Under the pieces are notes generated by a model that was not told where the DNA came from, did no database searches, and was given only the letters and a program-made list of their open reading frames with translations. This document shows, in pieces, positions 7,906 through 17,098 of a stretch of 64,000 bases of DNA. The stretch is from CALMEH01 sp964548225. Lineage in GTDB: Bacteria > Acidobacteriota > Blastocatellia > Pyrinomonadales > Pyrinomonadaceae. The translations under genes were made by a program, and so were the position numbers. Position 1 is the first letter of the stretch; every line of letters starts with the position of its first letter. The stretch is from assembly GCA_964548225.1 (NCBI GenBank), contig CAZJQP010000009.1, positions 1 through 64,000 of the forward strand, written 5' to 3'.

Positions 7906-10359
7906 TTACGGTTGTGGCGGGGTTGCACCTGCCGGAACAATCCAGAACTTCGTAACTGTTCCTACTCCCGTATTTCCACCGTTGACGAATACCACTCGGC
8001 TCGGATCATATTTACGGAATTTAATTGCAGCTTTGATGATTTGCTCACGTCTTGCAATTTCTTTCGGTGTTCCGTAAGTAATGATGTAACCTGTCGCACT
8101 CGGATTGTTATTTAACTCAAGGTAGTAGTTATCTACACGAGCTTTAATATCATCCGGTTTAATACATTTCGGATTGCTATTAGCATCGCAAGTATCGAAC
8201 AAATACGGCTCAGGCAATTTCTGAACACTACCGGTTTCTTGACCTCTTACATCACAGTTCGGGCAATTTGTTCCGCGTCCGGTATCCATTACAACGACTC
8301 TAGCCACAACATCTTGACCAGCCATTGCTTTCGTAGTTCTGACTCTAATCGAAGCAGAATTACTGTCACCGATTATTTCGCCTTGCGAAACATTCCAATC
8401 ATATCTGAAGTTGCCTGTGCCACCGTTGACATTAGCCGTAAAGACTAAATCTTCACCCGGTTGAACAACGCCATTTGATGTAACGCTGACATTCGCGCAA
8501 GTCGGGCAAACATCATCACATTTACATTTTTCGACCGTAATAGTTTCAGTCTTGGTTTGACCGCAGATTCCGCATCCGTCATTTGCACCGACAGTAACGG
8601 TGTAGTTCCCCGGTTGTGCGCCGGTCAAATCCCAGCTAACATTTGCACCGTTACCAACAATACGACCGCCTGATACCGTATAAGTATAGGTCAAAGGATC
8701 GTTTTCTTTGTCAGTTGCTTTTGTCGAAATGTTGATGGTTTTATCATCACTGCAATTCGCGCCTTCAACCGGTCGTTGTCCCGGAGGACATCCCGTGGTG
8801 ATGCGTCGTTTGCTCAAATCAACACTCGTAACATCGGGCGGAACATTAATAACTTCCGTCGCTCTATTGTTACGTCTGCCGACAGTTATTTGGAAGCCGA
8901 ATCCGTGCGGATCGCTTGAAGTAACGAAACCGGTTGGTGTTCCTCTGAAGCTGCTGTTAATTACTGCCGGAACCGTTCCTGCAACCGTTACAGTGCCTTG
9001 GAAATTAGCCGCTTCAAAACTGTCTTGATCTTGTTGATTAAAGTGATGACGATACCAACCGCCAAGACTCATCCAACGAGTCGGGAAGATACGCGCACCG
9101 ATTAATCCTTCCATCGGAGAATTTTCAAAAGCGTTCGGAGTGCGTCCGCCGACATATTGTGTCGTCTTGAATTCCATAATCGGTTGGAAATATCTATTAA
9201 CCGGCAAATCAACACCGATACCGGCAATCACTTCGTCAGGTCTGTCTAACAAAGTAGCTTCACCTGTCGGGAATTGCCCTTTGATGCTGCTGTTATAGAT
9301 GTAACCCAAGTTCGCCGAAACATTAATCCATTTGCGAAGCCGTGCATCGCCGAAAAATATAACACCTAAGTCGCCTATATTTCCGCCTGCACTTGCACCA
9401 CGTTGAAGTTGATTGTAACCGCTAAAATCATCGCCTTGGTCAGCATAGAAACGGTAGAAACCAACAACACCGACACCAATCGGATTATTCGGTCCTGTCC
9501 AACGCCATTTGCCGCCGACGGTAAAGGTGCTGAATGCCGATTCACCGTATTCACGGTTAAGAAGCGGAGCATCCGGCAAATAGGTCGGAGCTAAAGTAAA
9601 GACTGTCGGAACTTGGCAAGCCGTCGAAACTGAGGTTGCCGGACAGTTGCCACCCGCCGCGCTAACTACCTGTGTAGTCGAAAGAACTACGCCGGGCAAA
9701 ATGCTACCGTAAATTGAACCGAGTCCGGGGAAATTAGCCGCTCCGTTTCCACCGGCAGTCGGTGAACCAATAGTCGGAGTAGATCCGGCGGCGAACCCGA
9801 ACAAAAAGCCTGCCGGGAAAGGATAGCCAAAGTTACCGGTTGAACCGCCAACATAAGGAAATTGCGTAAATGGCGCACCTTGCGGACGGAAAATCGCGCC
9901 CGGGAACTGTGTTGCGCCCGGACCGCGAGGAGCCAAGATAATAGCCGGCGGGGTTACATAAGAAGCCCCGATTTTGACTCTTGAATTCGGGAGATAAAAT
10001 CCCGAAAGGTTACGCGGCGAATTAACTTTAACTCTGCGAATCGCATCCGTGTTGAAGAACAACTCTAAATTGTCGCTCAAACCAACTTGGAAGCTCACCG
10101 GCACTTCTGTAATATCAACATTGCCGGGATCACGGTCATAGTTACTGTAAGCCGCACTAAAAGTGAACTCACCTCTTCTCAAGGTTTGTCCGTCATAAAT
10201 TGTAAAAAGCCCAGTCGGACCACCCGGCGCACCGCCTGTTCCTGCTGTTGGCGCGATATTTCTATCGTCGTCCGCCGATCTTAAAGTTTGGGCTGACATT
10301 GCAAAAACCAATGTCAACATTGTAAGCGCAATCAAAAACGCTTGTTTTGCGAGTTTCAT
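7906..10359 (-). CDS. Outer-membrane beta-barrel protein with PKD/Ig-like repeats
   Basis: An 817-residue exported protein. A signal peptide occupies residues 1 to about 25 (ending AMSAQ). About 60-500 looks like an outer-membrane barrel with alternating aromatic strands. Three Cys-containing PKD/Ig-like segments follow, then a C-terminal domain with YIITYGTPKEIARREQIIKA and DPSRVVFVNGG, which resembles the OmpA-like surface domains seen in acidobacteria. ATG at 10359 is preferred because GGAGG (10366-10370) sits 6 bases ahead; the GTG one codon earlier would be too close. The gene stands alone with its own terminator. Precise ligand or role is unknown. Confidence 0.75.
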   Translation of the reverse strand: MKLAKQAFLIALTMLTLVFAMSAQTLRSADDDRNIAPTAGTGGAPGGPTGLFTIYDGQTLRRGEFTFSAAYSNYDRDPGNVDITEVPVSFQVGLSDNLELFFNTDAIRRVKVNSPRNLSGFYLPNSRVKIGASYVTPPAIILAPRGPGATQFPGAIFRPQGAPFTQFPYVGGSTGNFGYPFPAGFLFGFAAGSTPTIGSPTAGGNGAANFPGLGSIYGSILPGVVLSTTQVVSAAGGNCPATSVSTACQVPTVFTLAPTYLPDAPLLNREYGESAFSTFTVGGKWRWTGPNNPIGVGVVGFYRFYADQGDDFSGYNQLQRGASAGGNIGDLGVIFFGDARLRKWINVSANLGYIYNSSIKGQFPTGEATLLDRPDEVIAGIGVDLPVNRYFQPIMEFKTTQYVGGRTPNAFENSPMEGLIGARIFPTRWMSLGGWYRHHFNQQDQDSFEAANFQGTVTVAGTVPAVINSSFRGTPTGFVTSSDPHGFGFQITVGRRNNRATEVINVPPDVTSVDLSKRRITTGCPPGQRPVEGANCSDDKTINISTKATDKENDPLTYTYTVSGGRIVGNGANVSWDLTGAQPGNYTVTVGANDGCGICGQTKTETITVEKCKCDDVCPTCANVSVTSNGVVQPGEDLVFTANVNGGTGNFRYDWNVSQGEIIGDSNSASIRVRTTKAMAGQDVVARVVVMDTGRGTNCPNCDVRGQETGSVQKLPEPYLFDTCDANSNPKCIKPDDIKARVDNYYLELNNNPSATGYIITYGTPKEIARREQIIKAAIKFRKYDPSRVVFVNGGNTGVGTVTKFWIVPAGATPPQP

Positions 10360-10812
10360 CACATTCCTCCGCCGAAAGTATTAGTTAAAATTTAAATTCA
10401 AAATGTAGCTATTAGAAAGATATAAAACCAGCAAAATCTTCAGAAAAGCTACTCAATTATTGCACACACTCGGAAACTTTCAAACCTAAATAAGCAAAAA
10501 GTTTTAGTGCATCAATTACAACAAACTCAATATAGTTATGTAGTTTTTCGGAAAGCCGCCCACAAAACTTTAATAATTTTTAAAGTATGCGGTAACTTCC
10601 CCAGTTAAGAACGATACTTTAGATTTACACGAAAATCAAGTATTTATAACAAATAAGTCGAATTTTAAATTTAAAAAGTTAAAAAACTAAAGAAATTAAG
10701 GCGAAAAGCCGCTCAAACCGCTTTACATCTATTCGGATTTTTTTTTGAAAATTAGATGAATCAGATAAACGTAAATACTTTTCGCTCTTCCATCTTTTCA
10801 CTTTTTCATTTT
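10360..10812. other. 453-bp non-coding region
   Basis: Apart from the strong GGAGG ribosome-binding site at 10366-10370 for the minus-strand gene, nothing coding or structured was recognised. It is AT-rich and ends in TTTTCACTTTTTC-type octamer repeats (about 10785-10815) next to the glutamate dehydrogenase stop codon. Confidence 0.6.
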
Positions 10813-12108
10813 TTACGCATAAATTCCGCGCATCCGCGTATCGTAAGCCACACGGTCAATCGCTAACATATATGCGGCTGTCCGCGTATCAACATTACGT
10901 CCGTCCGACAAAGCACAAAGCTCATTGAAACTTGCGACCATTTTTTCTTCAAGCCTTTGATTTACTTCGTCTTCGCGCCAGAAATACCCCATTCTGTCCT
11001 GAACCCATTCAAAATAAGAAACCGTAACGCCGCCGGCATTTGCCAAAATGTCAGGAATCACAAAAATTCCATTGTCGTGCAAAACTTGGTCAGCTTTCGG
11101 CGTGGTCGGACCGTTTGCGCCTTCAGCCATAATTTTGCATTTAATTTTGTCGGCATTTTCCGATGTAATCTGATTTTCCGTCGCACACGGCGCAAGCACG
11201 TCGCACTCGATTTCGAGCAGTTCGCTGTTGCTGACTCTGTCGGCTTCGGGGAAACCTTCCAGAGTTTTGTTGGCATTCAGATATTTCAAGACCTCAGGAA
11301 TATTCAAACCGTTTTTGTTGTAAATTCCGCCGTGAACATCGGAAATTGCCATCACTTTGTAGCCCAATTCATACATTAATTCTGCGCCAATTCCGCCGAC
11401 ATTTCCCGAACCTTGAACAACGACCGAAGTTTGTTCCGGCGTTAAATTGAAACGCTTGATTGCTTCATTAACACAGAATAAAACGCCGCGTCCCGTCGCT
11501 TCGCGCCGTCCGAGTGAACCGCCGAGCGCAACGGGTTTTCCGGTTACAACGGCATTAACCGTGTGTCCTTTGTGCATCGAATATGTGTCCATAATCCAAG
11601 CCATCGTTTGCTCGTTGGTGTTCATATCCGGCGCGGGAACGTCTTTATCTGGTCCGATAAAATCGAACAATTCCGCTGTGTAACGCCGCGTCAATCTTTC
11701 CAATTCGCCGAGCGACATCTGTTGCGGATTGCAAATAATTCCGCCTTTTCCGCCACCGAACGGAACATTGACAACCGCACATTTCCACGTCATCCACGCC
11801 GAAAGTGCTTTCACTTCGTCCAAAGTTACATCGGGCGCATAGCGAATTCCGCCTTTTGCGGGACCGCGTGCGAAATTGTGTTGAACGCGAAAACCTTCAA
11901 ACACTTGAATATGTCCCGTGTCCATTCGCACAGGAATATAAACTTTCAATTCTCTGCTCGGAACACGCATCACCGCGTATAAATCGGGGTCTAAGCCCAA
12001 AAGTTGCGCGGCGCGGTCAAAGCGTTCGCTCATTGCCTCGAACGGATTTTTCTCGTCCGTTCCCGTGAACCGCCGCATTTCGTCTGCCATCGGATTAGCT
12101 TTTGCCAT
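10813..12108 (-). CDS. gdhA: Glutamate dehydrogenase, NAD(P)-dependent
   Basis: A 431-residue member of the Glu/Leu/Phe/Val dehydrogenase family, interconverting glutamate and 2-oxoglutarate plus ammonia. Key segments: RGPAKGGIRYAPDVTLDEVK (about 81-100), TWKCAVVNVPFGGGKGG with the catalytic lysine K109 and K121, the Rossmann motif GSGNVGG, and ANAGGVTVSYFEWVQ near the end. The length is typical of the hexameric bacterial/archaeal 50-kDa type. A TTGGAG site lies 12 bases ahead of the ATG. larE lies upstream on the same strand, separated by a 20-bp perfect inverted repeat, so co-transcription is uncertain. Confidence 0.96.
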   Translation of the reverse strand: MAKANPMADEMRRFTGTDEKNPFEAMSERFDRAAQLLGLDPDLYAVMRVPSRELKVYIPVRMDTGHIQVFEGFRVQHNFARGPAKGGIRYAPDVTLDEVKALSAWMTWKCAVVNVPFGGGKGGIICNPQQMSLGELERLTRRYTAELFDFIGPDKDVPAPDMNTNEQTMAWIMDTYSMHKGHTVNAVVTGKPVALGGSLGRREATGRGVLFCVNEAIKRFNLTPEQTSVVVQGSGNVGGIGAELMYELGYKVMAISDVHGGIYNKNGLNIPEVLKYLNANKTLEGFPEADRVSNSELLEIECDVLAPCATENQITSENADKIKCKIMAEGANGPTTPKADQVLHDNGIFVIPDILANAGGVTVSYFEWVQDRMGYFWREDEVNQRLEEKMVASFNELCALSDGRNVDTRTAAYMLAIDRVAYDTRMRGIYA

Positions 12109-12140
12109 CGGTTTTTATTTCTCCAAAATTATTATTTTTA

Positions 12141-12201
12141 TGTGTTTAGGTGATTAAGTGATTAGGTGACTGAAGGAAAACCACTTAATCACCTAAACAC
12201 A
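12141..12201. repeat. Inverted repeat, 20-bp perfect arms, between gdhA and larE
   Basis: Arms at 12141-12160 and 12182-12201 are perfect complements. They consist of GTGATTAAG/TAGGTGATT-like 8-mers, and the 21-base loop repeats the unit again. Confidence 0.85.
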
Positions 12202-12204
12202 TAA

Positions 12205-13023
12205 TCACCTTTTATTCTTCACGCCACGATAGCCTTGCAAATCGAGCGTAACGTATCGAAAACCTATCTCTTTAAATCTCTCGGAGAGATTTTTAAAGAT
12301 TTCAATATTTAATACTTTTTCAAATTCTTCGGGCGCGATTTCAATTCGCGCAAGTTCATCGTGGACGCGCACCCGAAATTCCCGAAAACCTTTTTCGCGC
12401 AAGATTTTTTCGCCGCGTTCGACTTTTGAAAGTCTTTCAATCGTAACCGGAACGCCGTGTGTGATGCGCGATGAAAGACACGGACTTGCCGGTTTATCCC
12501 ACGTCGGCAAACCGTGCTTCAAACTCAACTCTCTGATTTCTTTTTTCGTCAAACTCGTTTCAATCAAAGGACTTCGCACCGATTTTTCTTCTGCCGCAAT
12601 TCTGCCCGGACGATAATCGCCCAAATCGTCGAAATTCGTGCCGTCAATGACGTAATTTATATTTTTTTCTTCGGCGATTTTCGTGAGTTTTCCGTAGAGT
12701 TCGGTTTTGCAGAAGTAACAGCGGTTTGTGGGATTTTTTTGGTAATCGGGATTTTTTAGTTCGTCGGTCTTAATTGTTTCAAAATTAAATTTGAATTTTC
12801 GGGCAATTTCTACAGCTTCGTGTTTTTGATGTTTGGAAACACTCGGCGAAATTCCCGTAATGCAGAGTGCGTTTTTGTCCAACTCCTGTGTTGCAATCAA
12901 GCCGAGATATGCACTGTCAACGCCACCTGAATAGGCAACCAACACAGATTTCATTTCGCGCATCAAAGAACGCAAGTTCAATTCTTTTTCATCAGCGATT
13001 TTAATTTGTTGAGCTTTTGGCAT
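12205..13023 (-). CDS. larE: ATP-dependent sulfur transferase LarE
   Basis: A 272-residue LarE-family protein. The N-terminal PP-loop ATPase has AYSGGVDS (31-38). LarE enzymes add sulfur to the pyridinium cofactor of lactate racemase-type (nickel-pincer) enzymes. Cysteines C102 and C105 (RCYFCK) plus C182 (PASPCLSSR) are present. Single-Cys LarE proteins sacrifice the cysteine in that last position, while three-Cys members bind an iron-sulfur cluster and transfer sulfur catalytically, so this one is probably of the cluster type (inference). No larB, larC or larA is in the window. No Shine-Dalgarno site precedes the ATG. Confidence 0.9.
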   Translation of the reverse strand: MPKAQQIKIADEKELNLRSLMREMKSVLVAYSGGVDSAYLGLIATQELDKNALCITGISPSVSKHQKHEAVEIARKFKFNFETIKTDELKNPDYQKNPTNRCYFCKTELYGKLTKIAEEKNINYVIDGTNFDDLGDYRPGRIAAEEKSVRSPLIETSLTKKEIRELSLKHGLPTWDKPASPCLSSRITHGVPVTIERLSKVERGEKILREKGFREFRVRVHDELARIEIAPEEFEKVLNIEIFKNLSERFKEIGFRYVTLDLQGYRGVKNKR

Positions 13024-13189
13024 TTTTTTTGGAGCGGCGTAAAAAAATTCCCTTAATCTGCAAATATTAACTTACTGTTACGCACCAGCGCAAATGAAAT
13101 GAACAAAAAAATTTGTTATAAATTATAGACAAATTTGTAGTTAGATACTAGAATAAAGAGGTTTCAAAACAAAAAGACATTTTCCTTCG

Positions 13190-14599
13190 ATGCTTTATTT
13201 ATTTTCCCGAAGACTTAAACTTTCGTCTGCATTTTTGGCGGTTTTCTCTCTGCTTTTCTTTTCCGCAGTTTGCTTCGCACAAGAAGACACAAACGAAAAT
13301 TCCCAAAAAGCTATCGAACTTTTTAATCGCGGGCAAGACGCGCACGAAAAAAATGATTTCCAAGGTGCAATAAAATTTTACGATGAAGCATTAAAAATTT
13401 TCCCCGAATTTCCTGAAGCGGAAGTTCAACGCGGGAATGCTTATCAATCGCTGAATAATTTGGAAGAAGCGGAGAATTCGTTTCGACGTGCCTTGGAATT
13501 GCGCGAAGATTGGTCGCTTCCGATGACAAGTTTGGGCGCAATTCTGGTTGAAAAAGGCAAGTTTTCGGAAGCAGAAATGCTTTTGACAAAAGCACTCGAA
13601 CAAGACGGAAAAAACTTTCTGGCATATTCGGCTTTGACCGAATTGCGTTTGCGAACAAAAGCGAACGCGGAAGTTTTGAAGGAACTTCTCTATAAACTGA
13701 AAATCGTTACGACGCAATCGGGCGCAACGGCGGCTGTTTGGGCTTCACGCGCCGCCCTCGAAAACGCGCTCGGACTTCGCGCCGATGCAAAAACGAGTTT
13801 GCAACGCGCCCTTTCGATTGACGCAAATAATAAGAACGCACTTCTCGAATCCGGCGAAATCGCGCTTGCCGAAGGCGACAACGCAGGTGCGATGCAAACC
13901 GCGCAAAAACTTAACAAAATTACGCCGAATGCTGTTTCAGTAAAAATGTTTTTTGCGCGTGCGCTTGTCGCGGGCGGCAAATCTGCCGAAGCCTTAAAAT
14001 TTTTGGAAGAAATAAAAAATCCGCCGAAAGAGATTATTGAATTGAAAAATAAAATCGCGGCAACCGATGCGGAAAATATTGTCGATTTGGAAAAGCAACT
14101 CGAAAAAGACGAAAAAAATGCGGCTGTTTTAGGCAGACTCTGCAATCTTTTGCGCGTGGAAGAACCGACTAAAGCATTGAGTTATTGCAGACGCGCCTAC
14201 GACATCGAGCCGCAAAATTTGAATCACGCCGTCGGCTTTGGCGCGGCTTTGGTGCAAGCCAAACAATTTGAAGCGGCAGTCAATTTGCTCCGAAATATTT
14301 TGCAATTTGCACCGGATAATTCAACCGTCCACGCAAATTTGGCAACTGCGCTTTTTCAGTTAAAAAGATATAAAGAAGCGATAGTCGAATATAATTGGCT
14401 GATTGAAAAACAACCTGATTTAACGATTGCTTATTATTTTCTTGCAATTTCCCACGATTTTTTGGAACAATATTTAGATGCAATGGCAAATTATCAACAG
14501 TTTCTCAAACTCGCCGACGCGGAAAAGAACAAACTCGAAATCGAGAAAGTAAAACTGCGTCTGCCGACATTGGAAAAATTGTTGAAAAATAAGAAATAA
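13190..14599 (+). CDS. Exported tetratricopeptide-repeat protein
   Basis: A 469-residue protein with a signal peptide (residues 1 to about 31, ending VCFAQ). Tetratricopeptide repeats follow from about residue 40 almost to the end, for example AIELFNRGQDAHEKNDFQ and VQRGNAYQSLNNLEEAENS. A central 170-270 region is less regular. It is probably a periplasmic or outer-membrane-associated scaffold; no enzymatic domain is visible. It is followed after 42 bases by another exported protein gene in the same direction, suggesting an operon of envelope proteins. Confidence 0.85.
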   Translation: MLYLFSRRLKLSSAFLAVFSLLFFSAVCFAQEDTNENSQKAIELFNRGQDAHEKNDFQGAIKFYDEALKIFPEFPEAEVQRGNAYQSLNNLEEAENSFRRALELREDWSLPMTSLGAILVEKGKFSEAEMLLTKALEQDGKNFLAYSALTELRLRTKANAEVLKELLYKLKIVTTQSGATAAVWASRAALENALGLRADAKTSLQRALSIDANNKNALLESGEIALAEGDNAGAMQTAQKLNKITPNAVSVKMFFARALVAGGKSAEALKFLEEIKNPPKEIIELKNKIAATDAENIVDLEKQLEKDEKNAAVLGRLCNLLRVEEPTKALSYCRRAYDIEPQNLNHAVGFGAALVQAKQFEAAVNLLRNILQFAPDNSTVHANLATALFQLKRYKEAIVEYNWLIEKQPDLTIAYYFLAISHDFLEQYLDAMANYQQFLKLADAEKNKLEIEKVKLRLPTLEKLLKNKK

Positions 14600-14641
14600 G
14601 AAGTTAGAAAGTAAAAAAATTGATGGAGGTTATTGATAAAG

Positions 14642-15193
14642 ATGAAAAATTTGAGTATTCGACAATTTAGCGTAAAAAAAGCGGTTCTGCTTACTTTTTT
14701 ACTTTTTACTTTTTACTTTTTACTTCCGTCAGCGGCAATGGCGCAGGAAGAATATCCGAAAAATGCCGCCGCGCCGCCGATAAAGGCTTTGACAAAAATG
14801 GAGAAAGAACAACTCGAAGCCGAAAAAGATGTTAAAAAGCGTCTGACCTTAGCACTGCAATTGATGGAAAACCGTCTGACAAATGCCGAAACTTTGAGTG
14901 CCGAAGAAAATTATGCGGAAATGTTCAAAGAGATGGGATTTTTTCACGCAATAATGGATAATACTTTGAATTTTTTGGAACGTAATAATATCGGCGGCAA
15001 CAAGATTTTAAATTCTTACAAGCGTTTTGAGATAAAACTTCGTTCATTCATCGGGCGCATTGAAATTATCCGCCGCGAGCTTCCGCCACGTTATGAATAT
15101 TATGTCAGAACATTGGTCAAAGCCGTCCGCGATGCACGAAGCCGCGCCGTTGCGCCAATGTTTGAAGATACGCTCGTGCCGAATCAATCTTAA
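14642..15193 (+). CDS. Exported helical protein of unknown function (first of a pair)
   Basis: A 183-residue protein. Its signal peptide hydrophobic core, LLTFLLFTFYFLLPSAAMAQ, is encoded by tandem ACTTTTT units. The mature part is mainly alpha-helical and charged, with MEKEQLEAEKDVKKRLTLAL followed by an Arg-rich end. I do not recognise the family. GGAGGT at 14625-14630 lies 11 bases before ATG 14642; an in-frame TTG at 14633 is too close to it. The next gene encodes a protein of similar size and helical pattern, so the two may be diverged duplicates working together. Confidence 0.75.
   Translation: MKNLSIRQFSVKKAVLLTFLLFTFYFLLPSAAMAQEEYPKNAAAPPIKALTKMEKEQLEAEKDVKKRLTLALQLMENRLTNAETLSAEENYAEMFKEMGFFHAIMDNTLNFLERNNIGGNKILNSYKRFEIKLRSFIGRIEIIRRELPPRYEYYVRTLVKAVRDARSRAVAPMFEDTLVPNQS
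14691..14726. repeat. 7-bp tandem repeat encoding a signal-peptide core
   Basis: Four consecutive ACTTTTT-type units (one with an extra T) lie inside the coding region of the exported protein and encode its Leu/Phe-rich hydrophobic core. The same unit occurs outside genes near 60861-60885. Confidence 0.75.
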
Positions 15194-15258
15194 AATTTGA
15201 AGACAAACAACCGAAATGCGTCGAGCGGCATCTTTTGAATTGTCATTCAAATAAAAAA

Positions 15259-15789
15259 ATGAAATTTACAATCTTCGCCCTTTTGGGGTTTATACTTTTG
15301 TTCACATCTTTTGCCGGCATTGCTGAAGCGCAAAAACGGCGCGATTATTTGACGGATGAAGAAATCGAACTCGTGCGCGACAAACAGCAGATTGATCAAC
15401 GCATTGAGATTCTTGTGATTGCCATTGACCGCCGCTTTGCCGTGCTGAATAATCAGCCGTCGCCGATAACCAAAAACCGTGAAAAATGGGGCGAAGAACC
15501 AAAAGGCACACGCACCGAGCTGATTTCGGACATCACCAAACTTCTGCAAAAAGCCGTTGACGACATAGACAACCTCGCCTTAAACGAAGCCGCAATGAAA
15601 AGCGAATTTTTCCCGAAAGCCATTCACAAACTCGCCGATGCCGCGCAGAGATTTCAGCCGCAATTAAAATCCTTATACGATCAAATCACTATCGAAAAAG
15701 AACGTGGCGTAATCCTTAATTCGATGGATTTATGCAACCAGATTATTGAAGCCTCGAAAAAAATCCCGAAAGAAACAAAGAAAAAGTAA
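15259..15789 (+). CDS. Exported helical protein of unknown function (second of a pair)
   Basis: A 176-residue protein with a signal peptide (to about residue 25, ending GIAEAQ). The mature part is charged and helical, containing EIELVRDKQQIDQRIEILVI, and its tail is KKIPKETKKK. I chose ATG 15259 because the eight codons upstream in the open frame add nothing conserved. Size, export and helical layout resemble the preceding gene 66 bases upstream. Function is not recognised; a role at the cell envelope is the most that can be said. Confidence 0.72.
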   Translation: MKFTIFALLGFILLFTSFAGIAEAQKRRDYLTDEEIELVRDKQQIDQRIEILVIAIDRRFAVLNNQPSPITKNREKWGEEPKGTRTELISDITKLLQKAVDDIDNLALNEAAMKSEFFPKAIHKLADAAQRFQPQLKSLYDQITIEKERGVILNSMDLCNQIIEASKKIPKETKKK

Positions 15790-15790
15790 A

Positions 15791-15888
15791 TTGAAAAGAA
15801 AAAAGTGAAAAGGTGAAGAAGTTTGACTAATTTTTTAATGCAAACTTTTTCACCTTTTCACTTTTTCACTTTTTCACTTTTTTCTTTT
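15791..15888. repeat. Palindromic AAAAGTGA/TCACTTTT repeat block
   Basis: The left arm (15791-15825) and right arm (from 15841) are near-perfect inverted copies made of AAAAGTGA-type octamers; the right arm has extra units. It separates the exported-protein genes from gcvT and may serve as a terminator. Confidence 0.75.
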
Positions 15889-15969
15889 ACACTTTATAAA
15901 TTAATTATGTCCACAGAAAATTTATAGAAAACTCCGCATAATGTAGTACATCGGAATTCGGGCGGCAAA

Positions 15970-17013
15970 ATGGTCGATTTCGGCGGTTGGGATATGCCTG
16001 TGCAATATACGGCGGGCGTGATTGCCGAACATTTAGCAACACGCGAAAAAGCGGGGCTTTTTGACGTTTCGCACATGGGCGAGATTTGGGTTGAAGGCGA
16101 AGATGCGATTAAATTTGTCAATCGAATCACCACCAACGACGTTACAAAATTGGTTGACGGGCAAGCGCATTATTCAGCTTTGACCAATGAAAACGGCGGC
16201 GTGGTTGACGATTTGCTGGTTTATCGGTTTTCGGAAAACCGACTTTTGCTCGTTGTTAATGCCGGAACAACCGAGAAAGATTGGGACTGGATAACTTCCC
16301 AGGTCAAAGGCGAAGATGTCGTTTTGCGAAATGCTTCCGCCGAATATTGTCAGATTGCCGTGCAAGGTCCGCGGGCGTTGGAAATCGCGCAGAAATTGAC
16401 CGATGTAAATTTGCCGGAAATCAAATATTATCATTTTACGGAAGGCAAATTTGACGGCGTTGATTCGATAATTTCGCGCACGGGTTACACGGGCGAAGAC
16501 GGTTTTGAAGTTTACGCTCCGGCGAATAAAGCCGAACAAATCTGGAATAATTTGCTCAAAGCGGGTGAAGAATTCGGTATTTTGCCCGCAGGTTTGGCGG
16601 CGCGAAACACTTTGAGATTAGAATCGGCAATGTCGCTTTACGGACACGAATTGAGCGATGAAATTTCGCCGCTCGAAGCCGGTTTGGGCTGGATTTGCAA
16701 GATAAACAAAGGCGATTTTAACGGACGCGAACCAATGGCGAACTTAAAAGAAGCAGGTTTAAAACGCAAGCTCGTCGGTTTTGAGATGGTTGATAAAGGC
16801 ATTGCGCGAGACGAAATGGACGTTTATATCAATGATGAAAAAGTCGGCGTTGTAACTTCGGGCAGTCCCGCGCCGTTTTTGAAAAAGAATATCGGCTTGG
16901 CTTTTGTGCTTGTGAAGTTTGCAAAAATCGGTCAAGAAATTAAAATTGATGTCAGAGGCAAACATCTGGCGGCAGTCGTTGTGCCGACACCATTTTATAA
17001 AAGAGAAAAATAA
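15970..17013 (+). CDS. gcvT: Glycine cleavage T protein (aminomethyltransferase), 5' end interrupted
   Basis: From the internal ATG at 15970 the protein has 347 residues, beginning MVDFGGWDMPVQYTAGVI and containing FDVSHMGE, NDVTKL, SRTGYTGEDGFE and a C-terminal barrel. It transfers the methylene unit from lipoyl-GcvH to tetrahydrofolate. GcvT normally has about 20 more N-terminal residues (TPLYDVH...). Those codons are present from ATG 15907 in the same frame (MSTENL, then KTP and HRNSGGK), but codon 7 at 15925-15927 is TAG. The protein may restart at 15970, be read through, or be a nonsense allele or sequencing error. It is followed by gcvH and gcvPA. Confidence 0.85.
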   Translation: MVDFGGWDMPVQYTAGVIAEHLATREKAGLFDVSHMGEIWVEGEDAIKFVNRITTNDVTKLVDGQAHYSALTNENGGVVDDLLVYRFSENRLLLVVNAGTTEKDWDWITSQVKGEDVVLRNASAEYCQIAVQGPRALEIAQKLTDVNLPEIKYYHFTEGKFDGVDSIISRTGYTGEDGFEVYAPANKAEQIWNNLLKAGEEFGILPAGLAARNTLRLESAMSLYGHELSDEISPLEAGLGWICKINKGDFNGREPMANLKEAGLKRKLVGFEMVDKGIARDEMDVYINDEKVGVVTSGSPAPFLKKNIGLAFVLVKFAKIGQEIKIDVRGKHLAAVVVPTPFYKREK

Positions 17014-17018
17014 TTTTT

Positions 17019-17087
17019 TAGGTAATTAGTAATAAGTAATAGGTAATTAGTCAAAAACCTATTACCAATTACCAATTACCAATTACA
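17019..17087. repeat. Palindromic GGTAATTAG-type repeat block
   Basis: ATTAGTAAT/AGGTAATT units on the left are mirrored by ATTACCAATTACC units on the right in the gcvT-gcvH gap, giving an imperfect hairpin. Confidence 0.7.
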
Positions 17088-17098
17088 AAATTCAAATT

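Noticed and set aside
15790..15906. Glycine riboswitch upstream of the gcv genes
   Set aside because: The region is an AAAAGTGA/TCACTTTT palindrome with none of the conserved riboswitch core I could recognise.
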